Source of the DNA: an uncultured Bacteroidales bacterium
GTDB lineage: Bacteria; Bacteroidota; Bacteroidia; Bacteroidales; UBA932
Direction of reading: 5' to 3'
Assembly: GCA_946184255.1 (NCBI GenBank)
Contig: CAMHFA010000005.1
Coordinates: forward strand, 1 to 16,689
DNA: 16,689 nucleotides
The notes beneath the pieces were generated by a model. It saw nothing but the letters and a program-made list of their open reading frames with translations. It did no database searches and was not told the origin of the DNA. This document shows positions 1-7,631 of the stretch, piece after piece; within the stretch, counting starts at the first letter, position 1, and each line of letters starts with the position of its first letter. Both the position numbers and the translations under genes were made by a program.

Positions 1-1214
1 AAAGGTTCCTGGCAATTGCAAGCCTGTTCCTAGTCCCGATAGCAATCTGGGGGCAGGAGATTTCCACACTGACCGTTAAAGAAACCCCGGTCCAACCTTC
101 GACTGTCAAACTGGTCTGCGGCCCTTATCTTCAGAACGTCACTTCGGATGGATTCACTGTGATGTGGGTCTCTGACATAGATGCCCTCGGATGGGTGGAA
201 CTGGCACCGGATGACGGTACACATTTCTACTATGTGGACCGGCCTAAGTACTATGACATGACCGGTGCGGGAATCAATCCGCTGTCGAAGATACACACAG
301 TCCGTATCACCGGACTACAGCCAGGAACCAGGTACCGCTACCGCATAATGATGAAAGGACTGAGGGCTTTCAACGGCGAGCGTGACATAACTTTCACGAA
401 ACCTTTCGGAGCAAATGTGTACTCAGCAAAACCACCGGTAGTCACCACTCTCAAGGAAAGCTATGACAAACTGCATGTAGCCGTGGTCAACGACGTCCAT
501 GCCAATGCGGAGGGCTTCAGGGACCTCTTCAAGGATTCCCGGGGTAAATATGATTTCGTAGTCTTCAACGGCGACATGACCTCGGTCATCAATGAGGAGA
601 CACACATGGCCGTGTACGCCCAACCTGCTTCGGAACTTTTCGCAGACGAGACTCCCCTCTACGTAACCCGCGGAAACCACGAATTCCGTGGCTTGTTCGC
701 AAGGGACTGGCTCAAATGGTTCCAGACTCCGACCGGCATGCCTTACTTCACATTCCAGTGGGGCAAGTACTTCTTCATCGCCCTCGACAGTGGTGAGGAC
801 AAGCCTGACAACGACATCGAGTACCAGGGTATGCTCAGCATGGACCAGTACCTCTACGAGGAATCTGTCTGGCTTAAGAAAGTCACAGAATCCGAAGCCT
901 TCAAGAATGCTGCCGTCAGGATCGTGTTCTCCCATATACCTCCAAGGCTCAATGACTGGCATGGCAACAAGAACGTCTGCGAGCTTTTCGTCCCAATCCT
1001 GAACGAAGCCGGTATAGACCTGATGATTTCCGGTCATGAGCACAACTACAGTGTCTGTCCTGTCGGGACTTCGAATGCGAAATTCCCTGTCCTGATCAAC
1101 GATAATCTTGAACTCCTGGTCATGGACATTGACGGCAAGACAATCAGTTTCAAGACCAATGACCCCTCTGGAGCCCAGACCCATAAGGGTTCATTCCCTG
1201 TAGTCAAGAAATAA
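1..1214 (+). CDS. Secreted purple-acid-phosphatase-like metallophosphoesterase (5' end cut by window)
   Basis: Predicted metal-dependent phosphoesterase exported to the periplasm or cell surface; the substrate is unknown. The frame is open from base 3, so about 403 residues are visible and only a few N-terminal residues are missing. The first visible residues are a hydrophobic signal-peptide core ending near WGQE. An Ig/FN3-like domain follows (visible residues about 36-115, beginning KLVCGPYLQN), as in the N-terminal domain of purple acid phosphatases. The calcineurin-like domain then carries the full metal-ligand series: NDVH (about base 489), NGDM (about 567), GNHE (about 672), SH (about 930) and GHEH (about 1032). 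Internal GTG/ATG codons at 159/162 are not the start, because they lie inside the FN3-like domain. The TPR gene begins 11 bp downstream. Family assignment is firm; specificity is not. Confidence 0.9.
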   Translation, partial: RFLAIASLFLVPIAIWGQEISTLTVKETPVQPSTVKLVCGPYLQNVTSDGFTVMWVSDIDALGWVELAPDDGTHFYYVDRPKYYDMTGAGINPLSKIHTVRITGLQPGTRYRYRIMMKGLRAFNGERDITFTKPFGANVYSAKPPVVTTLKESYDKLHVAVVNDVHANAEGFRDLFKDSRGKYDFVVFNGDMTSVINEETHMAVYAQPASELFADETPLYVTRGNHEFRGLFARDWLKWFQTPTGMPYFTFQWGKYFFIALDSGEDKPDNDIEYQGMLSMDQYLYEESVWLKKVTESEAFKNAAVRIVFSHIPPRLNDWHGNKNVCELFVPILNEAGIDLMISGHEHNYSVCPVGTSNAKFPVLINDNLELLVMDIDGKTISFKTNDPSGAQTHKGSFPVVKK

Positions 1215-1225
1215 AGAAAACCGAT

Positions 1226-2518
1226 ATGAGACCTGAAAGACCATTGTTGTCCTTGATGGCTCTTTTTCTGGCCATCACTTTCACAGCCGCCCAGGAGACA
1301 GACTTCCGCACTGAAGCAAGGGCTGCTATGTCCAGGTATGAATATTCAAAGGCCATAGAATTGTTTGACAAGGCCCTCGAAACCGCAACTGACGATGAAG
1401 CGGCCATAAGGGACCTGTCGCTCCAGAAGGCCCGCTGCCAGAAAAAGATGCTGCGCTACGACGCTGCGGCCGAGACCCTTGCCTCAGTCATGAAGCCCGG
1501 GGTGATGGATGTCGAGGTTGCCGGAGAGCTGGCGGAATGTCATGTCAGCTCCGGAAAGTTGGCTGATGCCTTTCTGCTATACAACCTGCTGTCCCTGCAG
1601 CATCCGGACAACCTTTATTTCTCTATCCAAAAAGCCTCCCTGCTTTTCAAGATGAATGACTTCGAGGGATGCCTGGACGAGGGAAAGGCGATCTGCAGTC
1701 GGGACTCGATACCATCGGTCCTTTCACTGGTAGGAGCAAGCGCCTTGAAACTTGGACAGGTTGACACGTCCCTGGCTTATTATCGAAAAGCCCTGCGGCT
1801 CAATCCGCTGAACCCGGGAACAGTCACCAGCATCTCGAACATCCTGCTCGGGAAAAAAGACTATGACGGAGTTATAGACCTGACCAAAGGATTCCTTGAG
1901 GAAGTTCCAGACAATTTGTCCGTAGGCCAGATTTTGGGAGTAGCCTATTACCTGAAAGACGACCAGGACAACGCCTACGAGGTTTTCAAGCAGCTTCGCA
2001 AGGATGGGGACGAGTCTTATGGTACGATGTTCTATTCCGGGATGAACGCATTGTCCTTGAATAGGTTCACGGTTGCCAGGGAGTGCTTCGGGAATGCCTG
2101 GCAGATTGATTCGACTGATGCAAAGTTGGCGACCAACTATGCAATCTCGCTTTTCAAGGACAATATGGTGCCAAAGAATCAGATCGCAGCCAAAAGGTTG
2201 CTCCTCAGGGCAGTCGAACTGACCGATCCCGATCCTGCCCTGATGTACAAGATTCACAACGGACTGGCACAGCTATACTATAATGTGTCCGATGTCAACA
2301 ATGCCCTTCCCCACTACGAGAAAGCCTTTTCCTATTACCCGGAAGACAAAGGTCTGCTGATATCGATAGGCTATTGCCATGAGGTGCGCAAGGAATACAA
2401 GACCGCCCTCCAGTACTACGAAAGATACCTGAAGGAGGGAAAGGAGAACACCAAGAACTGGAATTTCGCCAAGCAGGCAATAACCCACATCAAGAGCGAA
2501 CTGCACATGCAGGAATAA
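1226..2518 (+). CDS. Secreted tetratricopeptide-repeat protein
   Basis: A 430-residue protein with an N-terminal signal peptide: basic MRPER, then a hydrophobic stretch, with likely cleavage after about A22 before QE. The rest is alpha-helical TPR solenoid. Recognisable repeat units lie at residues about 34-51 (YEYSKAIELFDKALE), 166-199 (ALKLGQVDTSLAYYRKAL then LNP), 340-373 (LAQLYYNVSDVNNALPHYEKA) and 374-407 (CHEVRKEYKTALQYYERYL), with more degenerate helices between. There is no enzymatic domain; TPR proteins usually act as protein-binding scaffolds. It follows the metallophosphoesterase by 11 bp and probably shares its transcript. Its stop codon lies 2 bp from the stop of the convergent ribF. 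It could belong to an envelope assembly or regulatory complex, but nothing in the sequence names a partner. Confidence 0.85.
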   Translation: MRPERPLLSLMALFLAITFTAAQETDFRTEARAAMSRYEYSKAIELFDKALETATDDEAAIRDLSLQKARCQKKMLRYDAAAETLASVMKPGVMDVEVAGELAECHVSSGKLADAFLLYNLLSLQHPDNLYFSIQKASLLFKMNDFEGCLDEGKAICSRDSIPSVLSLVGASALKLGQVDTSLAYYRKALRLNPLNPGTVTSISNILLGKKDYDGVIDLTKGFLEEVPDNLSVGQILGVAYYLKDDQDNAYEVFKQLRKDGDESYGTMFYSGMNALSLNRFTVARECFGNAWQIDSTDAKLATNYAISLFKDNMVPKNQIAAKRLLLRAVELTDPDPALMYKIHNGLAQLYYNVSDVNNALPHYEKAFSYYPEDKGLLISIGYCHEVRKEYKTALQYYERYLKEGKENTKNWNFAKQAITHIKSELHMQE

Positions 2519-2551
2519 GCCTAGCCTACAATGCAGGATTTGCGGTCCTGC
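2507..2551. terminator. Weak inverted repeat at the convergent TPR/ribF junction
   Basis: The two convergent genes are separated by only 2 bp. Just inside ribF, GCAGGA (2533-2538) and TCCTGC (2546-2551) form a perfect 6-bp stem with a 7-nt loop. A direct copy of ATGCAGGA at 2507-2514, inside the TPR gene, could pair with the same right arm. There is no U-tract on either strand, so an intrinsic terminator is doubtful. It is listed because termination of both transcripts has to occur in or around this coding sequence. Confidence 0.2.
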
Positions 2552-3399
2552 TCCAGCTGGGCCTTGAGTGCATCTAAGGATTCGAAACGGCGCTCTTCCC
2601 TTATCTTTGTCAGGAATGTGACCTTCAGGTCCAGGCCGTAGATATCCTCGTCGAAATCGAAAATGTTAGTCTCTACGGTAGTGTCAGTCCCTGAATTGAC
2701 AGTCGGGCGGGTACCTATGTTGCACATCCCCCTGAATTTGCGGCCAAGCGATTCGACTTCCACTGAATAGACACCATTGCCTGGAAGCAACTTCAATGGC
2801 TCATAAAGCCGGATATTCGCAGTAGGGAAACCTATCGTACGGCCAAGGTGGTTTCCGGCCACGACGACTCCCACAAGCGAATAATCATAGCCCAGCATGG
2901 CAGCGGCAGATTCTACGTTGCCTGATGAAAGCGCCTCGCGAATCTTGGTGGAACTGACTACAACCCCACCTGGTACGGACACACTGTCGGTACGTATTAC
3001 GTCAAGTCCGGCTTCCTCGGCAATCCTTCCGATTTCATCTGGGGTAAGCAAATCGCTCCCTACCCTGTTGTCATAACCTAACAGGACAGCCTTTCCGCCG
3101 AAGCGGCCTATTACATAATCCTTGAAATACTCCTTGGTGGTTAGACGGCTGAACTCCCGGGTAAAGGGAAGGACCTCAATCCTGTCCACTCCTAGCCCAT
3201 GAAGGATATCCTTTTTCTCTGAAAGGGACGTAAGAAGGCGAAGGTTACGAGCATCGTCCTGTAGGACATTACGAGGATGGGGCCAAAAGGTGACGACCAT
3301 ACTTTCGTCACCCCTGTCCCTGGCGGCCTGTACCAGCCGCTCAATAACAAAACGGTGTCCGAGATGGACACCGTCGAAAAAGCCGGTAGCTATAACCAT
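2521..3399 (-). CDS. ribF: Bifunctional riboflavin kinase / FMN adenylyltransferase (FAD synthetase)
   Basis: Cytoplasmic enzyme that phosphorylates riboflavin to FMN and adenylates FMN to FAD. The N-terminal nucleotidyltransferase domain shows GFFDG at residues 6-10 and HLGH at 12-15. It also has a WPHPR segment near 39-43 and SSTKIR at 149-154, the ISSTxIR motif. The C-terminal flavokinase domain shows GFPTAN at 190-195, GTRPTV at 229-234 and the ETNIFDF segment with E243 as the expected catalytic base. At 292 residues it is slightly shorter than the usual 305-315; the shortfall is at the N-terminus, and the first beta-strand starts almost at the Met. The ATG overlaps the 3' end of the GT3-GT35 gene by 10 bp, which fixes the start and suggests coupled translation at the end of the glycogen operon. 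That placement is odd for a flavin gene. Confidence 0.95.
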   Translation of the reverse strand: MVIATGFFDGVHLGHRFVIERLVQAARDRGDESMVVTFWPHPRNVLQDDARNLRLLTSLSEKKDILHGLGVDRIEVLPFTREFSRLTTKEYFKDYVIGRFGGKAVLLGYDNRVGSDLLTPDEIGRIAEEAGLDVIRTDSVSVPGGVVVSSTKIREALSSGNVESAAAMLGYDYSLVGVVVAGNHLGRTIGFPTANIRLYEPLKLLPGNGVYSVEVESLGRKFRGMCNIGTRPTVNSGTDTTVETNIFDFDEDIYGLDLKVTFLTKIREERRFESLDALKAQLEQDRKSCIVG

Positions 3400-6300
3400 T
3401 TCACAAGTTCGAAATCCTGCCTGTGTGGCATAAGGGGATTCTTTGCGTACATCCTGGTAGCCACCTGGTACATACCGGTCTTATCCGGCATGATATCGGT
3501 CTGGTACTTGGCCACTCCATCATTGAATTCAACCACATTGAACTCGTACCTCTCCTGGATGTGAAGCCTGTGCTTGCTGTCAGTCGTAGCAAAGATCACC
3601 TCAACCCCGATGTCTTCTGGAGTAAGGTCACCTAAATTGAGCACGACCTCAACCTTAAGGCTGCTGTTCGTGGAAAGCGAGTAGGAAGGATCAGGCTGCG
3701 TCTCGGAAATGACTTCGATATTCTTCCATTCGCGGCGTACCTTCTTTTTCCAGGCCGAGATTTTGCGCGCAAGACGATAATCATCGGAGATCACCTGCTC
3801 AGCCCTGGCTGCCTGCGGAACGTAGTACTGGTTCACGTAGTCAGTCAGCATACGGTTGGTGGTAAAGTTGCTTGCCACCTTTGCCACTGTGTTCTTGATG
3901 TATCCTACCCAAGTCGGAGACAGACCGAGTTTCTCGTCCACGTCATAGTAGGCAGGAACGATATCGTTCTCGAGAATGGTATAGATGGTTGCAGCATCGA
4001 GTTCGTTCTGGTACCTCTGGTCGTCGTAGGACCTGGCGCGAGGAAGAGCCCAACCGGCACCTTCCTTGTAACCTTCCACCCACCATCCGTCGAGGACGGA
4101 GAAATGCATGACTCCGTTCATGGACGCCTTCTCACCGGATGTACCTGATGCCTCCTGCGGCCTTGTGGGGTTGTTCATCCACACATCGACTCCCTGCACG
4201 AGGCGCTTGGCAAGGCGGATGTCATAACCGGGCACAAAGACAATCTTGCCGATGAATCGATCCTGCTTTGAAATCTCCACAATCCTCTTGATGAGGTCCT
4301 GGCCAGCCTTGTCGGCGGGGTGGGCCTTTCCTGCGAAGAGGAATTGGACGGGATGCTTCGGATCATTGACTATGGAGTCAAGCCTGTCGAGGTCGGAGAA
4401 GAGGAGGGTGCCTCTCTTGTAGGTCGCAAAACGACGGGCAAAGCCTATCGTCAGGACATCATCCCTCAGGTTCTCCTTGATGGCCACGATCTGGCTGGGG
4501 GAATAGTGATTGCAGAGTGCAGGATCGGAAATAATCTCCTTGACCACCTTTATCAACCTGGATTTCAGGATCTTCCTGGTGCCCCAAATCTCATTGTCAG
4601 GAACCTCATAGATTCCGTCAAAGCAGGATTTGTCATAGTGATGGGTCTTGAATTCGGGACCGAACACCCGTGAATGGATCTTTTGCCACTCAGCAGCCGT
4701 CCAAGTCGGATAATGGACTCCGTTAGTCACATAGCTGATGAACAGTTCCTCGGGCAGATAGCCAGGATACATCCTGTTGAAGATGTCCTTGCTTACCTCT
4801 CCGTGAAGCCAGGAGACTCCGTTGACATTCTGGGAAAGGCTGGAAGCCAGGAAACTCATGGAGAACTTGTCGTTCTGGTCAGCACCGTCAGGTTTTCCGA
4901 GAGCCATCATGGTCTCCCAGTCGATCTTGAGCCTTTGAGGATAGTGGCCTATGTACTTCCTGAGAAGGCCTTCGTCGAAGGAATCATGTCCAGCAGGGAC
5001 AGGGGTATGGGTAGTGAACAGGGAAGATGCCCTGACCACTTCGACTGCCTCTCCGAAATCCAGATTGTCTTCCTGAATATATTCACGAAGCCTCTCGAGC
5101 CCTGTGAATGCCGCATGTCCCTCGTTGCAATGATAGACCTGGGGATTGATACCAAGGTTCCTGAGAGCCCTGATTCCTCCGACTCCGAGGAGAAGCTCCT
5201 GCTTGAGACGGTTCTCCCAGTCCCCGCCGTAAAGGTGGTAAGTCACCTGACGGTCTTCAGGTATGTTGGCCTCGTAGTCGGTGTCAAGGAGATAGAGATC
5301 AGTCCTTCCAACTGCAACCTTCCAGATCCTGGCGGTTATGTTCCTTCCAGGGAAGGCTACGCTGGTAGTCATCCAGTTACCTGTGGAGTCGAGTACAGGC
5401 TCTGCAGGGATCTTCGTGAAGTCCTGGGCATCATACTGAGCTACCTGCTCTCCCTGTCCGGTCAGGACCTGGGTAAAGTAGCCGTACCTGTAGAGAAAGC
5501 CCACTGCCACGAGGTTGACATTCATGTCGCTTGTCTCCTTAAGATAGTCACCGGCAAGGATTCCAAGACCTCCTGAATAGATCTTAAGGGAAGTGTCAAG
5601 ACCATACTCCATACAGAAATAGCCTATGGTCGGAGTAGTCCGTTCCGCCTTCAGGGCCATATAGTCATTGAACTCATCCATCACGGACCTGTAGTTGTCC
5701 ATGAAGGCCTCATCCTTGGCGAGAACCTTGAACCTCTTCAGGCTCACAATGTCCAGAAGAGCCATAGGGTTGTGCATGGTGTTGTGCCATACCTCAGAGT
5801 CTATGGATTTGAAAAGGGCCTTGGCCGATTCGTTCCAGCACCACCAAAGATTCTTGGAAAGGGTTTCAAGCCCTGATAATTCCTCCGGAAGATGACGTGT
5901 TACCATAACGCTCTTCCAAGCCGGGTTGTTGATTTCTATCTTGTTATATGCCATTGATCTATCTTTGTTAAGTTCATCGGGGAACGCCCCGTTCGCAGCG
6001 ACAACCTTCTCCAGTGCAATCGAGTAGGCCTCGTTGTAATACTTTATCTGATTCTCCCAGAGGGCTATCTTGGAGATGTCCTGTGCAGAAGCCATCATTG
6101 CCTTCCTGCCTTCGTCGTCAAGTCCGGCAATCTCCTTCACCCTGTCCACGACTCCATCGACTACCTTGAAATAATTCGAGTCGTTCCTTTCAAGGACCGT
6201 GATTCCAGGATGATCCTTCCCATAGTGGCTACCTACCCATTTTCCAAAACCGGAAAGACTTGTGGTAAGGGAAGGAATCCTGAATGCGAGGCTCTCCAGA

Positions 6301-7631
6301 GGGGTGTATCCCCAAGGTTCGTAATAGGAAGGGAACAAAGTGAGGTCCAGACCGACCAGAAGGTCATAGTAAGTCTTACCGAAGACTCCGTCGTTACCGT
6401 TCAGATAAGAAGGAACGAAATAGACCTTGACACGGCTTCCCTTTGCATTGGTAAAGCCGAGTTCCCTGAAACGGCGGGTAATCACATCAGACCACGGATC
6501 CATCAGGTAGTGCGAAGTCTGGGTTGTGTAGTCTTTCGATCCGGTACCCGAGAGTTTCGCGACCAGCTCCTTGTCGGCGCCATTATGGCCTGAAGGAATC
6601 ATTATGAAGGCCTGGATGTCACGCCCAACAGGATCAGTGTCAGAAAGCTTCTTAAGGGCGTCAATAAATACGTCTATACCCTTGTTGCGGTACTCGTAAC
6701 GGCCTCCTATTCCAATGAGGATGGCATCCTTGGAGACCTCTTCGCCAGACATCGCAGCCGCAACTTCGATAAGCCTCCTGCGGGCTTCTTTACGTTTCCT
6801 TTCGTAGGTTTCTTCCGTTGAAGGAGTGAAACTGTTCTCGAAACCGTTCGGAGTCACCACATCGACAGGACGCTGCAGGAAATGCTCGCATTCCTTGGCA
6901 GTGATCTCACTGACAGTAGTGAATGCATCTGCATTCTGGGCGGATTTCTTTTCTATCGAGTGACGGGCAACCACACCGAATTGCTGAGCTTTCTGGTCGC
7001 CGTCATAGGCATCCATGGAATCGTAAAGCGGAAGGTTGTTGCCAGCAAGGCACCTCCCCATCACTGTCGCATGGGTAGTGAATACCTTTGCTATAGGAAG
7101 GTTGGTACTCTTCAAGTATAGCAATCCTGAACCAGTCTGCCATTCGTGGAACTGGGCCACTACCTTGTCGGCTGGATTGAGATTGAATTTGTAGAAGCTC
7201 TCAATCACATGGCCTGCAGCGTATCCAAACAGGACATTCTCCTTGTAGTCCCAGTTGCCGGTCAGGGAATCCACCCCAAAGCGTTTCCAGTACTCTGTCA
7301 GGATATCATTTTGCCTGGTGAGGAATTGCTTGTAGTCCACCAGTATGGCAATGGGCTTTCCTGGCACGTTCCACCTTCCCAACCGCACCCTGAGACCTTC
7401 AGAGGCGGCTTGGGCTTTCCATAGGCTGTAAAGGTGATTGTCTTCTATGAAATCAGGATTGCTCTCCGTGTCCATCCAGACATCAGGTCCTACCAGCAGG
7501 TGGTGCTTGTGGAGTTGCTGCTTGAGATAGAGCGACTTGGTCGCAATCACTGTGTAAATGCCTCCTACCTTGTTGCAGACTTCCCAGCTGACTTCGAACA
7601 GGTAGTCAGGATTAATCAGTTCTTTCGTCAT
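3390..7631 (-). CDS. Fused glycogen synthase (GT3) - alpha-glucan phosphorylase (GT35)
   Basis: A 1413-residue cytoplasmic two-enzyme fusion. Residues 1 to about 550 are a GT3, eukaryotic-type glycogen synthase, a family that normally uses UDP-glucose. They show KVGGIYTV at 21-28, RYEYRNKG at 311-318 (R311 and K317 for donor phosphates) and YYEPWGYTPLE with the E438/E446 EX7E pair. Residues about 570-1413 are a short-form phosphorylase that releases glucose-1-phosphate. They begin with a DUF3417-type region (LSGLETLSKNLWWCWNE, near 584-601). The PLP-lysine motif ASGTSGEKASMNGV places the Schiff-base lysine at K1168. A beta-rich tail follows (about 1320-1413). The gene abuts GH57 with no gap and overlaps ribF by 10 bp. 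No frameshift or key-residue loss is visible in either half. Such fusions occur in some Bacteroidota; others keep the two genes separate. The GT3 half lacks the arginine-rich C-terminal helix that binds glucose-6-phosphate in yeast and animal enzymes. Confidence 0.93.
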   Translation of the reverse strand: MTKELINPDYLFEVSWEVCNKVGGIYTVIATKSLYLKQQLHKHHLLVGPDVWMDTESNPDFIEDNHLYSLWKAQAASEGLRVRLGRWNVPGKPIAILVDYKQFLTRQNDILTEYWKRFGVDSLTGNWDYKENVLFGYAAGHVIESFYKFNLNPADKVVAQFHEWQTGSGLLYLKSTNLPIAKVFTTHATVMGRCLAGNNLPLYDSMDAYDGDQKAQQFGVVARHSIEKKSAQNADAFTTVSEITAKECEHFLQRPVDVVTPNGFENSFTPSTEETYERKRKEARRRLIEVAAAMSGEEVSKDAILIGIGGRYEYRNKGIDVFIDALKKLSDTDPVGRDIQAFIMIPSGHNGADKELVAKLSGTGSKDYTTQTSHYLMDPWSDVITRRFRELGFTNAKGSRVKVYFVPSYLNGNDGVFGKTYYDLLVGLDLTLFPSYYEPWGYTPLESLAFRIPSLTTSLSGFGKWVGSHYGKDHPGITVLERNDSNYFKVVDGVVDRVKEIAGLDDEGRKAMMASAQDISKIALWENQIKYYNEAYSIALEKVVAANGAFPDELNKDRSMAYNKIEINNPAWKSVMVTRHLPEELSGLETLSKNLWWCWNESAKALFKSIDSEVWHNTMHNPMALLDIVSLKRFKVLAKDEAFMDNYRSVMDEFNDYMALKAERTTPTIGYFCMEYGLDTSLKIYSGGLGILAGDYLKETSDMNVNLVAVGFLYRYGYFTQVLTGQGEQVAQYDAQDFTKIPAEPVLDSTGNWMTTSVAFPGRNITARIWKVAVGRTDLYLLDTDYEANIPEDRQVTYHLYGGDWENRLKQELLLGVGGIRALRNLGINPQVYHCNEGHAAFTGLERLREYIQEDNLDFGEAVEVVRASSLFTTHTPVPAGHDSFDEGLLRKYIGHYPQRLKIDWETMMALGKPDGADQNDKFSMSFLASSLSQNVNGVSWLHGEVSKDIFNRMYPGYLPEELFISYVTNGVHYPTWTAAEWQKIHSRVFGPEFKTHHYDKSCFDGIYEVPDNEIWGTRKILKSRLIKVVKEIISDPALCNHYSPSQIVAIKENLRDDVLTIGFARRFATYKRGTLLFSDLDRLDSIVNDPKHPVQFLFAGKAHPADKAGQDLIKRIVEISKQDRFIGKIVFVPGYDIRLAKRLVQGVDVWMNNPTRPQEASGTSGEKASMNGVMHFSVLDGWWVEGYKEGAGWALPRARSYDDQRYQNELDAATIYTILENDIVPAYYDVDEKLGLSPTWVGYIKNTVAKVASNFTTNRMLTDYVNQYYVPQAARAEQVISDDYRLARKISAWKKKVRREWKNIEVISETQPDPSYSLSTNSSLKVEVVLNLGDLTPEDIGVEVIFATTDSKHRLHIQERYEFNVVEFNDGVAKYQTDIMPDKTGMYQVATRMYAKNPLMPHRQDFELVKWL
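5952..5994 (-). promoter_or_regulatory. Possible internal translation start at the fusion seam
   Basis: An in-frame ATG at 5954-5952 (residue 560, MAYNKIEINNPAWK) sits exactly where a free-standing phosphorylase would begin; starting there gives 854 residues, a normal length for the short-form enzyme. On the minus strand the bases just before it are A/T-rich (aacttaacaaagatagatca), unlike the surrounding coding sequence and like Bacteroidota leader sequences. Further upstream, a GAACG-ggg-CGTTC inverted repeat (5982-5994) could form a small hairpin, and an alternative GGGG-CCCC pairing overlaps it. These are direct observations. Use of this site for initiation is inference. No good TAnnTTTG promoter is seen nearby. 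Confidence 0.3.

Noticed and set aside
159..164. GTG/ATG as the start of the metallophosphoesterase
   Set aside because: The same frame is open back to base 3 and encodes a signal-peptide core and the first strands of the FN3-like domain, so the true start lies before the window.
423..1184. Minus-strand open frame of 253 codons antisense to the metallophosphoesterase
   Set aside because: The plus strand encodes all calcineurin-like metal motifs here. The antisense translation has no recognisable domain and arises from codon bias that avoids antisense stops.
4674..5576. Plus-strand open frame of 300 codons inside the phosphorylase region
   Set aside because: It lies fully antisense to conserved GT35 sequence and shows no domain, signal peptide or leader of its own.
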